Under the pieces are notes generated by a model. It worked only from the letters and a program-made list of their open reading frames with translations, had not been told where the DNA came from and did no database searches. From contig NZ_BMNG01000015.1 of NCBI RefSeq assembly GCF_014646335.1, forward strand, positions 244,256 through 308,255: a stretch of DNA of 64,000 nucleotides. Direction: 5' to 3'. The translations under genes were made by a program, and so were the position numbers. Origin of the DNA: Streptomyces lasiicapitis (lineage in GTDB: Bacteria; Actinomycetota; Actinomycetes; Streptomycetales; Streptomycetaceae). Within the stretch, counting starts at the first letter, position 1. Every line of letters begins with the position of its first letter. Below are positions 54,108-63,158 of the stretch, piece by piece.

Positions 54108-54623
54108 ATGCGTATCCGAGCAGTGCACGGCGGTGAGTTGGCCCGCCTCCAGGACATCGAGCGGGCCGCTGGCCGCTGGTTCCGCGACATCGGTATGGCG
54201 GAGATCGCCGACGACGATCCGCCCACTCTGGACGAACTCGCGCGCCACCGGCGCGCGGGCCTCGCCTGGGTCGCCGCCGACCCGGCCGACGTACCCGTGG
54301 CCTACCTCCTCGCCGACCCCCTCGACGGCGACCTCCACGTCGAGCAGGTGTCCGTGCACCCCGACCACGCGCACCAGGGCATCGGCCGTTCCCTGCTGGA
54401 ACACCTCGCGGACCGCGCGGCGGCCGAGGGTGTCCCGGCGCTGACGCTCACGACGTTCAGGGACGTGCCGTGGAACGCCCCGTACTACGCGCGCTGTGGC
54501 TTCGTACTCCTCGAAGACGCCGAACTCGGCCCCGGGCTGCGGGACGTCCGCGAGAAGGAGGCCGCGCACGGTCTGGACCGCTGGCCGCGGGTGTGCATGC
54601 GGCGCCCGCACGGCCGGGGGTGA
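54108..54623 (+). CDS. GNAT family N-acetyltransferase
   Basis: A 171-residue acetyltransferase. LHVEQVSVHPDHAHQGIGRS carries the acetyl-CoA loop QGIGRS; VPWNAPYYARCGFVLLED is the usual C-terminal part. ATG 54108 chosen, just after a strong hairpin. Acceptor unknown. Confidence 0.85.
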   Translation: MRIRAVHGGELARLQDIERAAGRWFRDIGMAEIADDDPPTLDELARHRRAGLAWVAADPADVPVAYLLADPLDGDLHVEQVSVHPDHAHQGIGRSLLEHLADRAAAEGVPALTLTTFRDVPWNAPYYARCGFVLLEDAELGPGLRDVREKEAAHGLDRWPRVCMRRPHGRG

Positions 54624-54743
54624 AGCGACCGTGCCGGGAGCGATGCGACGAGGGGTGAAATCCGGCCTCAGTGAGCCGCATTGGGGCCCGAGTCCGTCAG
54701 GGGGCTTCAGCCGGGTGCTGGTCTGGACCTATCATCGGGTGGC

Positions 54744-55232
54744 ATGAGCGGGCAGGAGTTCTCCTCCGGGAGGCCGGGGCGCGAGCCCCGGCTCCGGAGC
54801 GGGTTCCCGGCTGAGGACGGGATCCCGGCCGAGGCCGCCGCGGCACGCGCCGCAGCGGGCCTCAAGGGCGCCCCCTGCCTGCTCATGGCGCTGCTCTGCC
54901 TGATCCTCGCGCTCGGACCAGCCGCCAACGTCTTCCCCGGCGACATGGGGCAACAGGGCGAACACACCGCAGTCACCGAGCCCTTCGGCCCGCCCGTCGA
55001 CGCGCTCGAAGGCCGCAGCGAGGCGGGCAGCACCAGCGGCTGCAACGGCGGCGGCGAACGCGAGACGCCGCGCGAGGCCGTCATTCCCGTCCCCGAACAG
55101 CCGGGCGCCCCCGCACAGCGGGCCGCATCCCCGCGCCACGACCCGAGCCGGGGCCTCGCCCTGCTCGCCGGCACCTCGTCCCCCGACGCCACCGCCGTCG
55201 ACCTGTACCAAACCCGCGTCATCAGAACGTAG
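54744..55232 (+). CDS. Small membrane-anchored hypothetical protein
   Basis: About 162 residues. A hydrophobic segment near 48-67 (CLLMALLCLILALGPAANVF) follows a 45-residue basic/low-complexity head. The exported tail is rich in Gly, Ser and Pro, with SGCNGGGERE. I do not recognise it. ATG 54744 chosen; upstream in-frame codons lack a ribosome site. Confidence 0.5.
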   Translation: MSGQEFSSGRPGREPRLRSGFPAEDGIPAEAAAARAAAGLKGAPCLLMALLCLILALGPAANVFPGDMGQQGEHTAVTEPFGPPVDALEGRSEAGSTSGCNGGGERETPREAVIPVPEQPGAPAQRAASPRHDPSRGLALLAGTSSPDATAVDLYQTRVIRT

Positions 55233-55297
55233 AGGGGCCTCTCCTCCCTCGCTCCGTCATCCCCCCCAACCTTTCTTGGCACAAGGAGAGATCCGCC

Positions 55298-55861
55298 ATG
55301 TCGTCCCCCTTCACCACCCCCACACCGGCTGGCGCGCCATCGCGCCCCGCCGCCTCCCCGCACCCGGCCCCACAACCCGGCGCCGACCTCGGCCTGTTAC
55401 TGCTGCGCCTCGCGGTCGGCCTCACCATGGCGGCCCACGGATCGCAGAAGCTCTTCGGCTGGTTCGACGGCTCCGGACTCGACGGCACCGCGGGCAACTT
55501 CGCCGCCGACGGCTACAAGGCCGCCAAGACGATGGCTTGGGTCGCCGCGCTCACCGAGACCTTCTGCGGCCTCGGCCTCGCGATAGGTCTGCTCACCCCG
55601 CTCGCGGGCGCGGGCATCCTCGGCATCATGCTCAACGCCATCGCCGTGAAGTGGGGCAGTGGCTTCTTCAGCCCCCAGGGCATCGAGTACGACCTGGTGC
55701 TCCTGGCCGGCGCGGTGTCCCTGGCACTCGTGGGCCCCGGCCGCCTCGCCGCCGACGCACTCCTGCCCGTCCTGCGTGACCACCGGTTCTCGCGCGGGGT
55801 CGCGGCCGTCGTACTCGGCGCGGTCTCGGCGGCGTTCGTGCTCGTGGTGCTGCGGGACTGA
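55298..55861 (+). CDS. DoxX family membrane protein
   Basis: A 187-residue integral membrane protein with four helices after a Pro-rich head. LLLLRLAVGLTMAAHGSQKL, then FGWFDGSGLDG, is the DoxX signature; AVKWGSGFFSPQGIEYDLVL also fits. DoxX proteins of actinobacteria take part in redox/thiol stress responses. ATG 55298 has AAGGAGAG upstream. Specific role unknown. Confidence 0.88.
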   Translation: MSSPFTTPTPAGAPSRPAASPHPAPQPGADLGLLLLRLAVGLTMAAHGSQKLFGWFDGSGLDGTAGNFAADGYKAAKTMAWVAALTETFCGLGLAIGLLTPLAGAGILGIMLNAIAVKWGSGFFSPQGIEYDLVLLAGAVSLALVGPGRLAADALLPVLRDHRFSRGVAAVVLGAVSAAFVLVVLRD

Positions 55862-55878
55862 GCCTCCGGCAGCCGCCG

Positions 55879-55974
55879 GTGCGGGCCCGCGCGAGCGATT
55901 GCGTGGGCCCGCACCCCCGTTCTCACGCGAGCCCGCACCCCCGTCTTCGTGCGGGCCCGCAACCCGCTTGACGC
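55879..55974. repeat. Tandem 24-base GC-rich repeats between DoxX and GrpB genes
   Basis: Units starting at 55903, 55927 and 55951 share GNGNGCCCGCANCCCCGT-like cores with 24-base period; a further copy starts at 55881. The palindrome GCGGGCCCGC recurs, so these may fold as hairpins and could end the doxX transcript. Confidence 0.65.
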
Positions 55975-56035
55975 TCCGCGGATTCCTGCCTTGGGTGTAC
56001 GAGAACCGCTGTCACGTCAAGGTGAGGAGCAGGCC

Positions 56036-56677
56036 GTGCCCGAGCAGGGGAACGACGATCCCGGGACGCCCCGCGCACAGGGACCCGTCGACCAAGTGCC
56101 CATGACCGCCGAAGAGATCGACGCGGCCAGCGTGGGCACGGCGCCCAGACTCGACGGCCAGGTCGCGCTGGCGGAGTACGACCCCCGCTGGCGCCAAGCC
56201 TTCGCCCACGAGGCCGTACGCATCGACGGCGCGCTCACGGGCGTACGGCACGAGATCGAGCACGTCGGCTCGACATCGGTGCCGGGCCTGGCCGCCAAGC
56301 CGATCATCGACATGCTCCTGACCGTCCCCGACCCGGGCGACGAGACGGCGTACGTACCCGCGCTCGAACGACTCGGCTACACCCTCGCCGTCCGCGAGCC
56401 CGACTGGTACGAGCACCGCGTGCTGCGCACCCAGGACCTCGCCCCGGGCGCCGCGTCCGCGAACCTGCACGTGCTGCCGCCCGACTGCCCCGAGACCACC
56501 CGCATGCTCCGGTTCCGCGACTGGCTCCGCGCCCACGACGACGACCGGGACCTGTACGCCCGTACGAAGAGGGCGCTGGCCGAGCAGACGTGGGAGTACA
56601 TGCAGAACTACGCCGACGCCAAGACGGAGGTGGTCGAGGCGATCATCGCGCGGGCGGAGAGGGCCGAGAGTGCCTAG
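56036..56677 (+). CDS. GrpB family protein (nucleotidyltransferase-like)
   Basis: A 213-residue protein. VALAEYDPRWRQAFAHEAVR and the hallmark IEHVGSTSVPGLAAKPIIDM are clear; the family adopts a nucleotidyltransferase fold (with DephosphoCoA kinase in some bacteria) and its function is unknown. GTG 56036 is preferred because AGGTGAGGAG precedes it; ATG 56102 is a later option. Confidence 0.85.
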   Translation: MPEQGNDDPGTPRAQGPVDQVPMTAEEIDAASVGTAPRLDGQVALAEYDPRWRQAFAHEAVRIDGALTGVRHEIEHVGSTSVPGLAAKPIIDMLLTVPDPGDETAYVPALERLGYTLAVREPDWYEHRVLRTQDLAPGAASANLHVLPPDCPETTRMLRFRDWLRAHDDDRDLYARTKRALAEQTWEYMQNYADAKTEVVEAIIARAERAESA

Positions 56678-56805
56678 GGCGCGGCCGACGCGGTGAGCGG
56701 GCAGGGCGCACAGGGCACCAACAGGCCGTTTCGTTTGGTTCAGTGTGCGGACCGCAGGACGGTGTCCACGATGTGGAGTCCGGCCCTGCGAGAGGGGATG
56801 AAGCG

Positions 56806-57360
56806 ATGACATTGCGTTCCGATGTGGCCGAGCTGCTGGCGGGGGCCGGCATTCTCGACGTGGACGTCGACGATGCCCTCGCGGACGAGCACGTCCGATC
56901 GTCCGCCTACCAACGCGTCGTCTCGGTGACCGCTTCCTCGCGGAGCCGCGACAAGGACCGCGCGATCGTCGCCACGATCCTGCGCGACCCCCACGAGATG
57001 GGGTCCAAGACGGCGGTGGTCGCCCTCGTGGACAGGATCGCGATGCGGGTGAGTGGTCCTGCCGAGTTCCGGCAGTGGTCGGCCGAACTGCTGCCGGAGA
57101 TCGACCAGCTCAAAGCGGAGGGGTGCCGCGAGTTCATCCACAGCCGCATCCACGACTGGCTGTTCTACCTGTCCGTCGAGGACGGTCACGTGCCGACACC
57201 CGTCGAGTTGGCGAAGGTCACGTACTGGATGCAGCGCGTCCTCGCCGAGCAGTCGACGTCGCCGGAGGTACTCGCCCTGCTCGCCGGGTCAGGCTGCAGC
57301 AAGAAGATACGAAACATCGCGAAGGACCGGGCCGGAAACCGCAAGCTGAGAACGCGATGA
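56806..57360 (+). CDS. Conserved hypothetical protein
   Basis: A 184-residue soluble, mostly helical protein with no signal peptide or membrane segment. Features: LLAGAGILDVDVDDALADEH near the start, a helical middle with FIHSRIHDWLFYLSVEDGHV, and a basic C-terminus (CSKKIRNIAKDRAGNRKLRT). ATG 56806 follows GAGAGGGG. I do not recognise the family. No neighbour suggests a role. Confidence 0.6.
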   Translation: MTLRSDVAELLAGAGILDVDVDDALADEHVRSSAYQRVVSVTASSRSRDKDRAIVATILRDPHEMGSKTAVVALVDRIAMRVSGPAEFRQWSAELLPEIDQLKAEGCREFIHSRIHDWLFYLSVEDGHVPTPVELAKVTYWMQRVLAEQSTSPEVLALLAGSGCSKKIRNIAKDRAGNRKLRTR

Positions 57361-57518
57361 GTCAAGAGTGGCGATGGGCGGGCGCGCAGACTGCCGCACC
57401 CTCAAGAACCGCGTCATGTCCCACAGCCAGGCTGCACGTATCACCCTTTGGGCCAATCGGGGGACGGCGGAGCGGTCTCCATCGATGTGGGCCCGCCGGC
57501 TGCGGAAAGATGCGTTCC

Positions 57519-57794
57519 ATGCGAACCATGAAACGCGTTCTCCTCGCGGCTGCGGCCGCGTCGCTGCTGGTGGCGACCCACGGCGCAACTGCCGCGGCCT
57601 CCGCGCCCGCACCCACGCCCGTACAGTCCGCGCCGGCAGCCGGGCCAGGCTGGCACCACGTGGCGGACTTTCCTCCGGCCGAGGAGAACCGCTGTCATGA
57701 GCGCGGCCGGTGGTACTTGGAGAACGGCGTACGCGCCTACGAGTGCCGGGCCGCCGGAGTCTGGGAGTTGTGGGTTCTCACCGAGCCCTCCTGA
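57519..57794 (+). CDS. Small secreted protein
   Basis: About 91 residues: a signal peptide (MKRVLLAAAAASLLVATHGA, cleavage near AAA-SAP), a Pro/Ala linker and a 45-residue mature core with two cysteines (ENRCHERGRW, VRAYECRAAG) likely to form a disulfide. ATGs at 57510, 57519 and 57528 are all possible; GGAAAG favours 57519. Function unknown. Confidence 0.6.
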   Translation: MRTMKRVLLAAAAASLLVATHGATAAASAPAPTPVQSAPAAGPGWHHVADFPPAEENRCHERGRWYLENGVRAYECRAAGVWELWVLTEPS

Positions 57795-57895
57795 CCAGGG
57801 TCGGGGCCGGATCGTTGCCGCCTCCGTTGCGGTACTAAGGGCGCGTAGGACGGCAGGCGGGGGCCCTGGGCCAGGGGGCGCACTACTATCCGGCC

Positions 57896-59221
57896 ATGCG
57901 ACCGGCTCAGTACAGCGACGAGGACCTCGAACAACACTCCCTGCGCCGACGGGTCGCAGACGACGGACAGCGCTCGGGATTCGAGCACGACGTGGACCGC
58001 ATCCTGTACTCCACGCAGTGGCGCGCGCTCGCGGGCAAGAGCCAGGTCGTCGCCAGCGGTGAACTCGGCGCCTACCACACCAGACTGACCCACTCGATGA
58101 AGGTCGCCCAGCTGGGGCGGCGGATGGCCGAGCGCCTGGAGCGGCGCTACGGCGGTCCGAGCCCGGCCCTTGTCGAGGCGGCCTGCATGGCGCACGACAT
58201 CGGTCACCCGCCCTTCGGCCACGCGGGCGAGACCGCGCTGCGGGCGACGATGGACGAGCTGCAATCCGCGGGCGGCGCGCTCGACAGCTTCGAGGGCAAC
58301 GCCCAGACCCTGCACATCCTCACCTTCCTGGCCGCGCACAAGTACCCCGGCCACCGCGGACTGCACCTGACCCGGGCCTGCCTGGACGCCGCGACGAAGT
58401 ACCCCTGGGAACGCGCCCCGCACGACGTCGATCCCGCGCGGCACGCCAAGTGGGGTGTGTACGCGGCCGACCGGGAGGCGTTCGCCTGGGTGCGGGCGGG
58501 CCGCGGCGACGACGCCGTGCCGGTCGAGGAGCAGGTGATGGACTGGGCCGACGACGTCACGTACGCCTGCCACGACGTGGAGGACTTCTACCGCACCGGG
58601 CTGATCCCGCTGGCCGCGCTCTTCCCGCCGCCGGGAGCGGCGGGCGGCGACACCGAGCGGGAGACGCAGCGCTTCCTGGACTACGTGGAGGCCAAGCGCC
58701 GCCGCACCGGTGCCGCCTTCGACCGGGACGAGGCGCTGCACCTCCTCGCCGACATCGCCAAGGCACTGTCCGTCCCGGGGCCCTACGCGGGGCGGCACGC
58801 GGACGACGTCGCCGTCAACGCCCGGACGGCCAAACTGATCGACCACTTCACCCGTGGCATCGAGCTGGAGGTCGGCGGCCGGGAGGCGATCCGCCACGGC
58901 GCCAGGCTTGTCGTCCCGGCCGAGCGCCGCGCCGCCTGCGACCTGCTCAAGGAACTGGTCTGGTGCTACGTCATCGACCGCCCTGCCCTCGCCACCCAGC
59001 AGCACGGAAAGCGCCGCATCGTCTCCGAGCTGCTGCGCTGGACCTACGAATCCCCTCGACTCCTGCCCACCGACCGGGCCGAGGAACTCGACCTCCACGG
59101 CGACCCCCTGCGCGCCGCCGCCGACCACGTCGCCTCCCTCACCGAGGACCAGGCGATGACCCTGCACCGCCGCCTGTCCGGCACGAGCCTTGGATCCGTG
59201 AGCGACACGATGTGGCTGTGA
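57896..59221 (+). CDS. dgt: Deoxyguanosinetriphosphate triphosphohydrolase
   Basis: A 441-residue HD-domain dNTPase that splits dGTP to deoxyguanosine and triphosphate. Metal ligands: His in YHTRLTHSMKVAQLGR, HD in CMAHDIGHPPFGHAGE, and the late Asp in WADDVTYACHDVEDF. It begins MRPAQYSDEDLEQHSLRR and lacks any insertion. Length is normal for the long-form family. No operon partner. Confidence 0.92.
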   Translation: MRPAQYSDEDLEQHSLRRRVADDGQRSGFEHDVDRILYSTQWRALAGKSQVVASGELGAYHTRLTHSMKVAQLGRRMAERLERRYGGPSPALVEAACMAHDIGHPPFGHAGETALRATMDELQSAGGALDSFEGNAQTLHILTFLAAHKYPGHRGLHLTRACLDAATKYPWERAPHDVDPARHAKWGVYAADREAFAWVRAGRGDDAVPVEEQVMDWADDVTYACHDVEDFYRTGLIPLAALFPPPGAAGGDTERETQRFLDYVEAKRRRTGAAFDRDEALHLLADIAKALSVPGPYAGRHADDVAVNARTAKLIDHFTRGIELEVGGREAIRHGARLVVPAERRAACDLLKELVWCYVIDRPALATQQHGKRRIVSELLRWTYESPRLLPTDRAEELDLHGDPLRAAADHVASLTEDQAMTLHRRLSGTSLGSVSDTMWL

Positions 59222-59235
59222 CGCCGATTCTCATA

Positions 59236-59262
59236 CCGGTATAGTAATGCCGGTATAGTTAT
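59236..59262 (+). promoter_or_regulatory. Direct repeat of -10-like CCGGTATAGT before the map gene
   Basis: CCGGTATAGT occurs at 59236-59245 and again at 59250-59259, 14 bases apart, each with a TATAGT hexamer. The first is part of the palindrome ATACCGGTAT. It starts 50 bases before the methionine aminopeptidase ATG and could be a promoter with an operator, or two overlapping promoters. Confidence 0.55.
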
Positions 59263-59285
59263 TGGTTGCGTGTGAAGGGTGCCGC

Positions 59286-60068
59286 ATGATCGAGATCCTG
59301 AACCCCACCCTGCTGGCCCGGGCGAAAGACACCGGTGCCCTGGTCGGCGAGATCCTGCAGTCACTGAAGAGCCGTAGCGCGATCGGCACGAACCTGCTGG
59401 ACATCGACAGGTGGGCCGAGAAGATGATCGTCGAGGCGGGAGCACTGTCCTGTTACGTCGACTACGCGCCGTCCTTCGGACGCGGCCCGTTCGGCCACTA
59501 CATCTGCACGGCCGTCAACGACGCCGTGCTCCACGGACGGCCGTACGACTACGCGCTCGCCGACGGCGATCTGCTGACACTCGACCTCGCCGTCTCCAAG
59601 GGCGGAGTCGCCGCGGACGCTGCCATCAGCTTCATCGTGGGCGAAGCGAAGCCCCCGGAGAGCGTCGCGATGATCAGCACAACCGAACGCGCGCTGGCCG
59701 CAGGGATCGCCGCTGCCGGGCCCGGGGCTCGCATCGGTGACATCTCCCATGCCATCGGCACGGTCCTCAGCGGGGCGGGGTACCCGATCAACACCGAGTT
59801 CGGAGGACATGGCATCGGATCGACGATGCACCAGGACCCGCACGTCGCGAACACCGGACGACCCGGCCGTGGCTACAAACTGCGCCCTGGGCTGCTCCTT
59901 GCCCTGGAGCCGTGGGTCATGGCGGACACCGCCCGACTCGTGACCGATGCCGACGGGTGGACGCTCCGTAGTGCGACAGGCTGCCGGACGGCACACAGTG
60001 AGCACACGATCGCCATCACCGAAGACGGAGCGGAGATCCTCACCTTGCCCAAGCAAGCACACCTGTGA
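59286..60068 (+). CDS. Methionine aminopeptidase (M24A), paralogue type
   Basis: A 260-residue M24 peptidase that removes N-terminal methionine. Metal ligands are in LLTLDLAVSKGGVAADAAIS, EFGGHGIGSTMHQDPHVAN, LLALEPWVM and TAHSEHTIAI. The active-site histidine FGRGPFGHYI (the usual IGHGIP/H79 position) is altered in context. It lacks the N-terminal zinc/SH3 extension. ATG 59286 follows AAGGGTG. The unusual repeat promoter upstream suggests conditional expression, as expected for a second map gene. Confidence 0.87.
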   Translation: MIEILNPTLLARAKDTGALVGEILQSLKSRSAIGTNLLDIDRWAEKMIVEAGALSCYVDYAPSFGRGPFGHYICTAVNDAVLHGRPYDYALADGDLLTLDLAVSKGGVAADAAISFIVGEAKPPESVAMISTTERALAAGIAAAGPGARIGDISHAIGTVLSGAGYPINTEFGGHGIGSTMHQDPHVANTGRPGRGYKLRPGLLLALEPWVMADTARLVTDADGWTLRSATGCRTAHSEHTIAITEDGAEILTLPKQAHL

Positions 60069-60090
60069 GGTCGAAGCCCGTGTTCCGGGG

Positions 60091-60699
60091 CTACGGCTTG
60101 CGGCCCATGGTGTGGAGGAGACGGCCCTGCTGGGATGTGTCCGACGTCGGTGCCTCTGTGGGCGGCCCGTAGTAGCGGTTGCTGTCCGTGAGCGGGCTTT
60201 CGCTGACGCCGTGATAGATCCACGGGAAGTTGTCGAGGATCCAGCGCACCGTGTGCGCGTCGAGTCGTTCGTCCAGTTGTACGGCGCGGGCGAGATCCCA
60301 CGTGTGGGTGATCGCGTCCACGACGTACAGACCGAGCAACTGCCGACCGGGAACGGGCTCGAACGGGTAGTCGACGATCTGGTCGAGCGCGCCTACGGCA
60401 TGGAACGCCGCCCGGCACTCGGCGACCGCGTCCCGGTAGGTGGTCACCAGGTCGCCGTCGAGCGCCTCGTGGTCCAGGTTCGTCATGAACTCCGCGCTGC
60501 TGCCGCCACGCAGGAGCGAGGTGTAGATGCGACTTCCCTGGATCATGTGGTTGACCAGTTGACGCACGTTCCATTCGGTGCACGGGGTGGCGTTCTCCCA
60601 GCACGTGTCCGGCATCGCCCTCAGCCGACTCAGCCGATCGCTGAAACCTTCTGCGGCGGTGTCGAAGTGGCTGAGCAGCGTGCTGTCTGTGTCGTTCAT
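60091..60699 (-). CDS. TIGR03086-type metal-binding protein (mycothiol maleylpyruvate isomerase N-domain)
   Basis: A 202-residue DinB-fold protein. The conserved ATPCTEWNVRQLVNHMIQGS and VVDAITHTWDLARAV blocks carry the metal-site histidines of the maleylpyruvate-isomerase/TIGR03086 family. Such proteins often use mycothiol. ATG 60699 chosen; the longer frame upstream is out of register. Reaction unknown. Confidence 0.85.
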   Translation of the reverse strand: MNDTDSTLLSHFDTAAEGFSDRLSRLRAMPDTCWENATPCTEWNVRQLVNHMIQGSRIYTSLLRGGSSAEFMTNLDHEALDGDLVTTYRDAVAECRAAFHAVGALDQIVDYPFEPVPGRQLLGLYVVDAITHTWDLARAVQLDERLDAHTVRWILDNFPWIYHGVSESPLTDSNRYYGPPTEAPTSDTSQQGRLLHTMGRKP

Positions 60700-60824
60700 G
60701 GTGCCGAGTCTGGCCAGTGCGTGCCGCTGCTTCCGGCGGGAAACGGACCATGACCACTTCAACGCGCCCTGCGCCGATCGACTGCAATCTCGCGCCCTGC
60801 TCCGATCGACCACAACCTCGAAGG

Positions 60825-63158
60825 TCAGCCGCGCAGCACCGGCGGATGCACGAGATCGCCGCGACAGCGTTGGGTGTGGTCCGGCCACCTGGAGTCGCCG
60901 CAGTCCGCGCAGAAGAGCTGATGGCAGGCACCGCAGACAGACATCTGCTCGACTCGGCCGCGTGTGCTGCAACCGCCGCAGTGGCGGGTGCTCTTGAGCA
61001 GCAGCCCGGTGCGGTGCTCGGTCTGGAGTCGGCTGTGCTCCACCAGTTCCTGGGCGGCGGCCGTCGCAGCCGCGCGACCGGCGCCGTTCACCCACCGCTG
61101 AGCGGCGACCAGGCACAGACCGACGAGTGGGTCGTCCGGACGGCGGCCATCGGCCGCCCACAGCTCCGCACGGTTGTTGAGCCGCGCCGTCAGGCTGCCG
61201 TCCGCCGGATCCCGGCCGAGGGCGACGGCCTCCAACGCGGCCCGGGCACGGTGGTGGACCGGCATGCGGATGACCGGGCGGGCCAGGGCGACGGCGGCGC
61301 AGCGCCGCGCGTAGTCGACGTCACCGCGCTGGTGGGCGGCCTCGACGAGGTAGCGGAGCTTCTGGATGGAAGTCGCGCTGCTCAACGTCGAGCAGTGCTC
61401 GCGCAGTTGCGTCCACTCGGCATCGGCGCGCACCGGTCCGCGCCGGCCCGCGAGCACGCACCGGACAAGGGAGATGACGTCGATCCTGTAGTCGCGGATC
61501 GCGTCGAGAACGCTGTCGAGCGCGTCGTACTCCGCTGCTTCGAGCAGGTCCACGACGGCGAGGGCCAGCCACCGCATCGCCATGGTGGCGTCCGTCGCGT
61601 CGCAGGCCTGCGTCGAGACCTTCGCCGCCATGCCGGAGTCCCCGGTCGCCAGGTAGTACACGCGCATCGCGGCGAGCGCGGACGGGTCGGCGCGGTCGGC
61701 CGCGTAGGAGCGGCGCACGTACGGCAGGGCACGGTACGGCTCGTCCACGGTCAGCCAGGCCTGGGCGAGGATCGCGGTGTCCCCTTCGGACTCGAACTCG
61801 CCGATGGATTCCCATGCTTCCGCAACGGTCCGCAGCCGCTCGACGTCCGTGTCGGCTCCCGTCGATTCGACGAGTTCGACCAGCGCCAGGGCCAGATACA
61901 CCACGAACGACAACGCGGCCTGCCGGGGCAGCACGGCGTCCTCTGGTCCGGAGGGGCTCGTCGCGCCGCCGACCTTCCAGGTGAAGCCGAGCGAGGAGTC
62001 GCCCCGCAGAGCCGTGGCGCCGGGCTGGGCACGGAAGGCCTGCCACACCGATGCGGGATCCGCCGGATCGCCGAGGATCCGGGTGCACAGTTCCGCGAGG
62101 CGGGTGAGCGCCGGCACGGACCCGATGCGGTGCAGGCGCCGGCACTGCGAAAGCGACGTCGCCCAGCCGAAGGAGACGACGGCCGTCGTCACGGGGGTGT
62201 CGGGGTCGCTTCTCGGCCAGGAGCCGGTGAAGGGCGGCATCGCGGGGAGCGGGTACCAGGCGGTCGCCGTGTCGCGGGGAGCTCCGAGCCACGGCTGCTT
62301 GTCGTCGCCGAAACCGACCTGGTGACCGTACGTCTCGATGATCTCCGCGGCCGACGGGCGGTCCGCCGGCTCGACGGCCCCGGATCGGTCGACCAGGTCG
62401 GTCAGCCACTGCCACCCCTCGGGCAGCGGGCCGGTGCCGGTGACGCCGTCCCGCATGGCGACGCCCCAGGCCCACACATCCATCGCCGGGGCGGCGGGCG
62501 CGCCGCCCAGTTGCTCCGGTGCCGCGTACTCGGGTGTCATCCGCCAACTCGTAGGCCCGCCCGCCTCCGACAGCGTCTCGAGATCCGACAGCCAGGTGTG
62601 CCACTTGGCCGACTCCTCGCCCAGGCCGTCGTCCCCATGGTGGAAGAGGACGTTGTCCGGCTTGACGTCGCCGTGGACCAGGCCGTGGTCGTGCAGCCGT
62701 TGCAGGGCGCAGGCCATGGCAAGGCCGTGGTACGCCAGTTCCGCCGCGCCGATGTCGCCTGCCGCAAGCCGGTCGCGCAGGCTTCCGCCCTGGCAGTAGG
62801 GCATGCAGAGATAGGTGCCGCCGTCGGCGAGGTTCAGTGTGTCGTCGAGGGGCACGAAGCCGCTGTATCCGAACCGCATCATGCGCAGCGCCTCGCTGTG
62901 CCGCGTCGTCTGCGCCGACGCGCCCACCGCCTGGTCCGGCCGGAACCCCTTCAGGACCATGAACTCGCCGTCCCGGCGGCGCCCCACCAGAACCGTGGCG
63001 TGCGGCCCGTCGACCTGCCGGAGGATCTCGTAGTCACCGACGCTTTCGTGCGCGCGCGCCTTCTTCAGCGTCGTCGCGGTACGCAGCGCCTGTGCGAAGT
63101 AGGGATGCGCGAACGGATCGGCGTACGCGCTGCCCTGACGGCGCCACCAACGGCTCAT
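60825..63158 (-). CDS. Serine/threonine protein kinase-like protein with C-terminal zinc cluster
   Basis: A 777-residue protein. A kinase domain (about 35-285) has the ATP lysine in MVLKGF, catalytic loop LVHGDVKPDNVLF (HGD instead of HRD), and TPEYAAPEQLGG; the DFG position reads LSDLET (D-L-E). A long helical TPR-like middle (about 330-690) follows. The last 60 residues hold a zinc-type cluster: CGGCSTRG, VCGACHQLFCADCGDS, HTQRC. No membrane helix, unlike Pkn-type sensors. It is coupled by ATGA to a small upstream gene. The layout suggests a signalling or defence module; targets are unknown. Confidence 0.8.
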   Translation of the reverse strand: MSRWWRRQGSAYADPFAHPYFAQALRTATTLKKARAHESVGDYEILRQVDGPHATVLVGRRRDGEFMVLKGFRPDQAVGASAQTTRHSEALRMMRFGYSGFVPLDDTLNLADGGTYLCMPYCQGGSLRDRLAAGDIGAAELAYHGLAMACALQRLHDHGLVHGDVKPDNVLFHHGDDGLGEESAKWHTWLSDLETLSEAGGPTSWRMTPEYAAPEQLGGAPAAPAMDVWAWGVAMRDGVTGTGPLPEGWQWLTDLVDRSGAVEPADRPSAAEIIETYGHQVGFGDDKQPWLGAPRDTATAWYPLPAMPPFTGSWPRSDPDTPVTTAVVSFGWATSLSQCRRLHRIGSVPALTRLAELCTRILGDPADPASVWQAFRAQPGATALRGDSSLGFTWKVGGATSPSGPEDAVLPRQAALSFVVYLALALVELVESTGADTDVERLRTVAEAWESIGEFESEGDTAILAQAWLTVDEPYRALPYVRRSYAADRADPSALAAMRVYYLATGDSGMAAKVSTQACDATDATMAMRWLALAVVDLLEAAEYDALDSVLDAIRDYRIDVISLVRCVLAGRRGPVRADAEWTQLREHCSTLSSATSIQKLRYLVEAAHQRGDVDYARRCAAVALARPVIRMPVHHRARAALEAVALGRDPADGSLTARLNNRAELWAADGRRPDDPLVGLCLVAAQRWVNGAGRAAATAAAQELVEHSRLQTEHRTGLLLKSTRHCGGCSTRGRVEQMSVCGACHQLFCADCGDSRWPDHTQRCRGDLVHPPVLRG

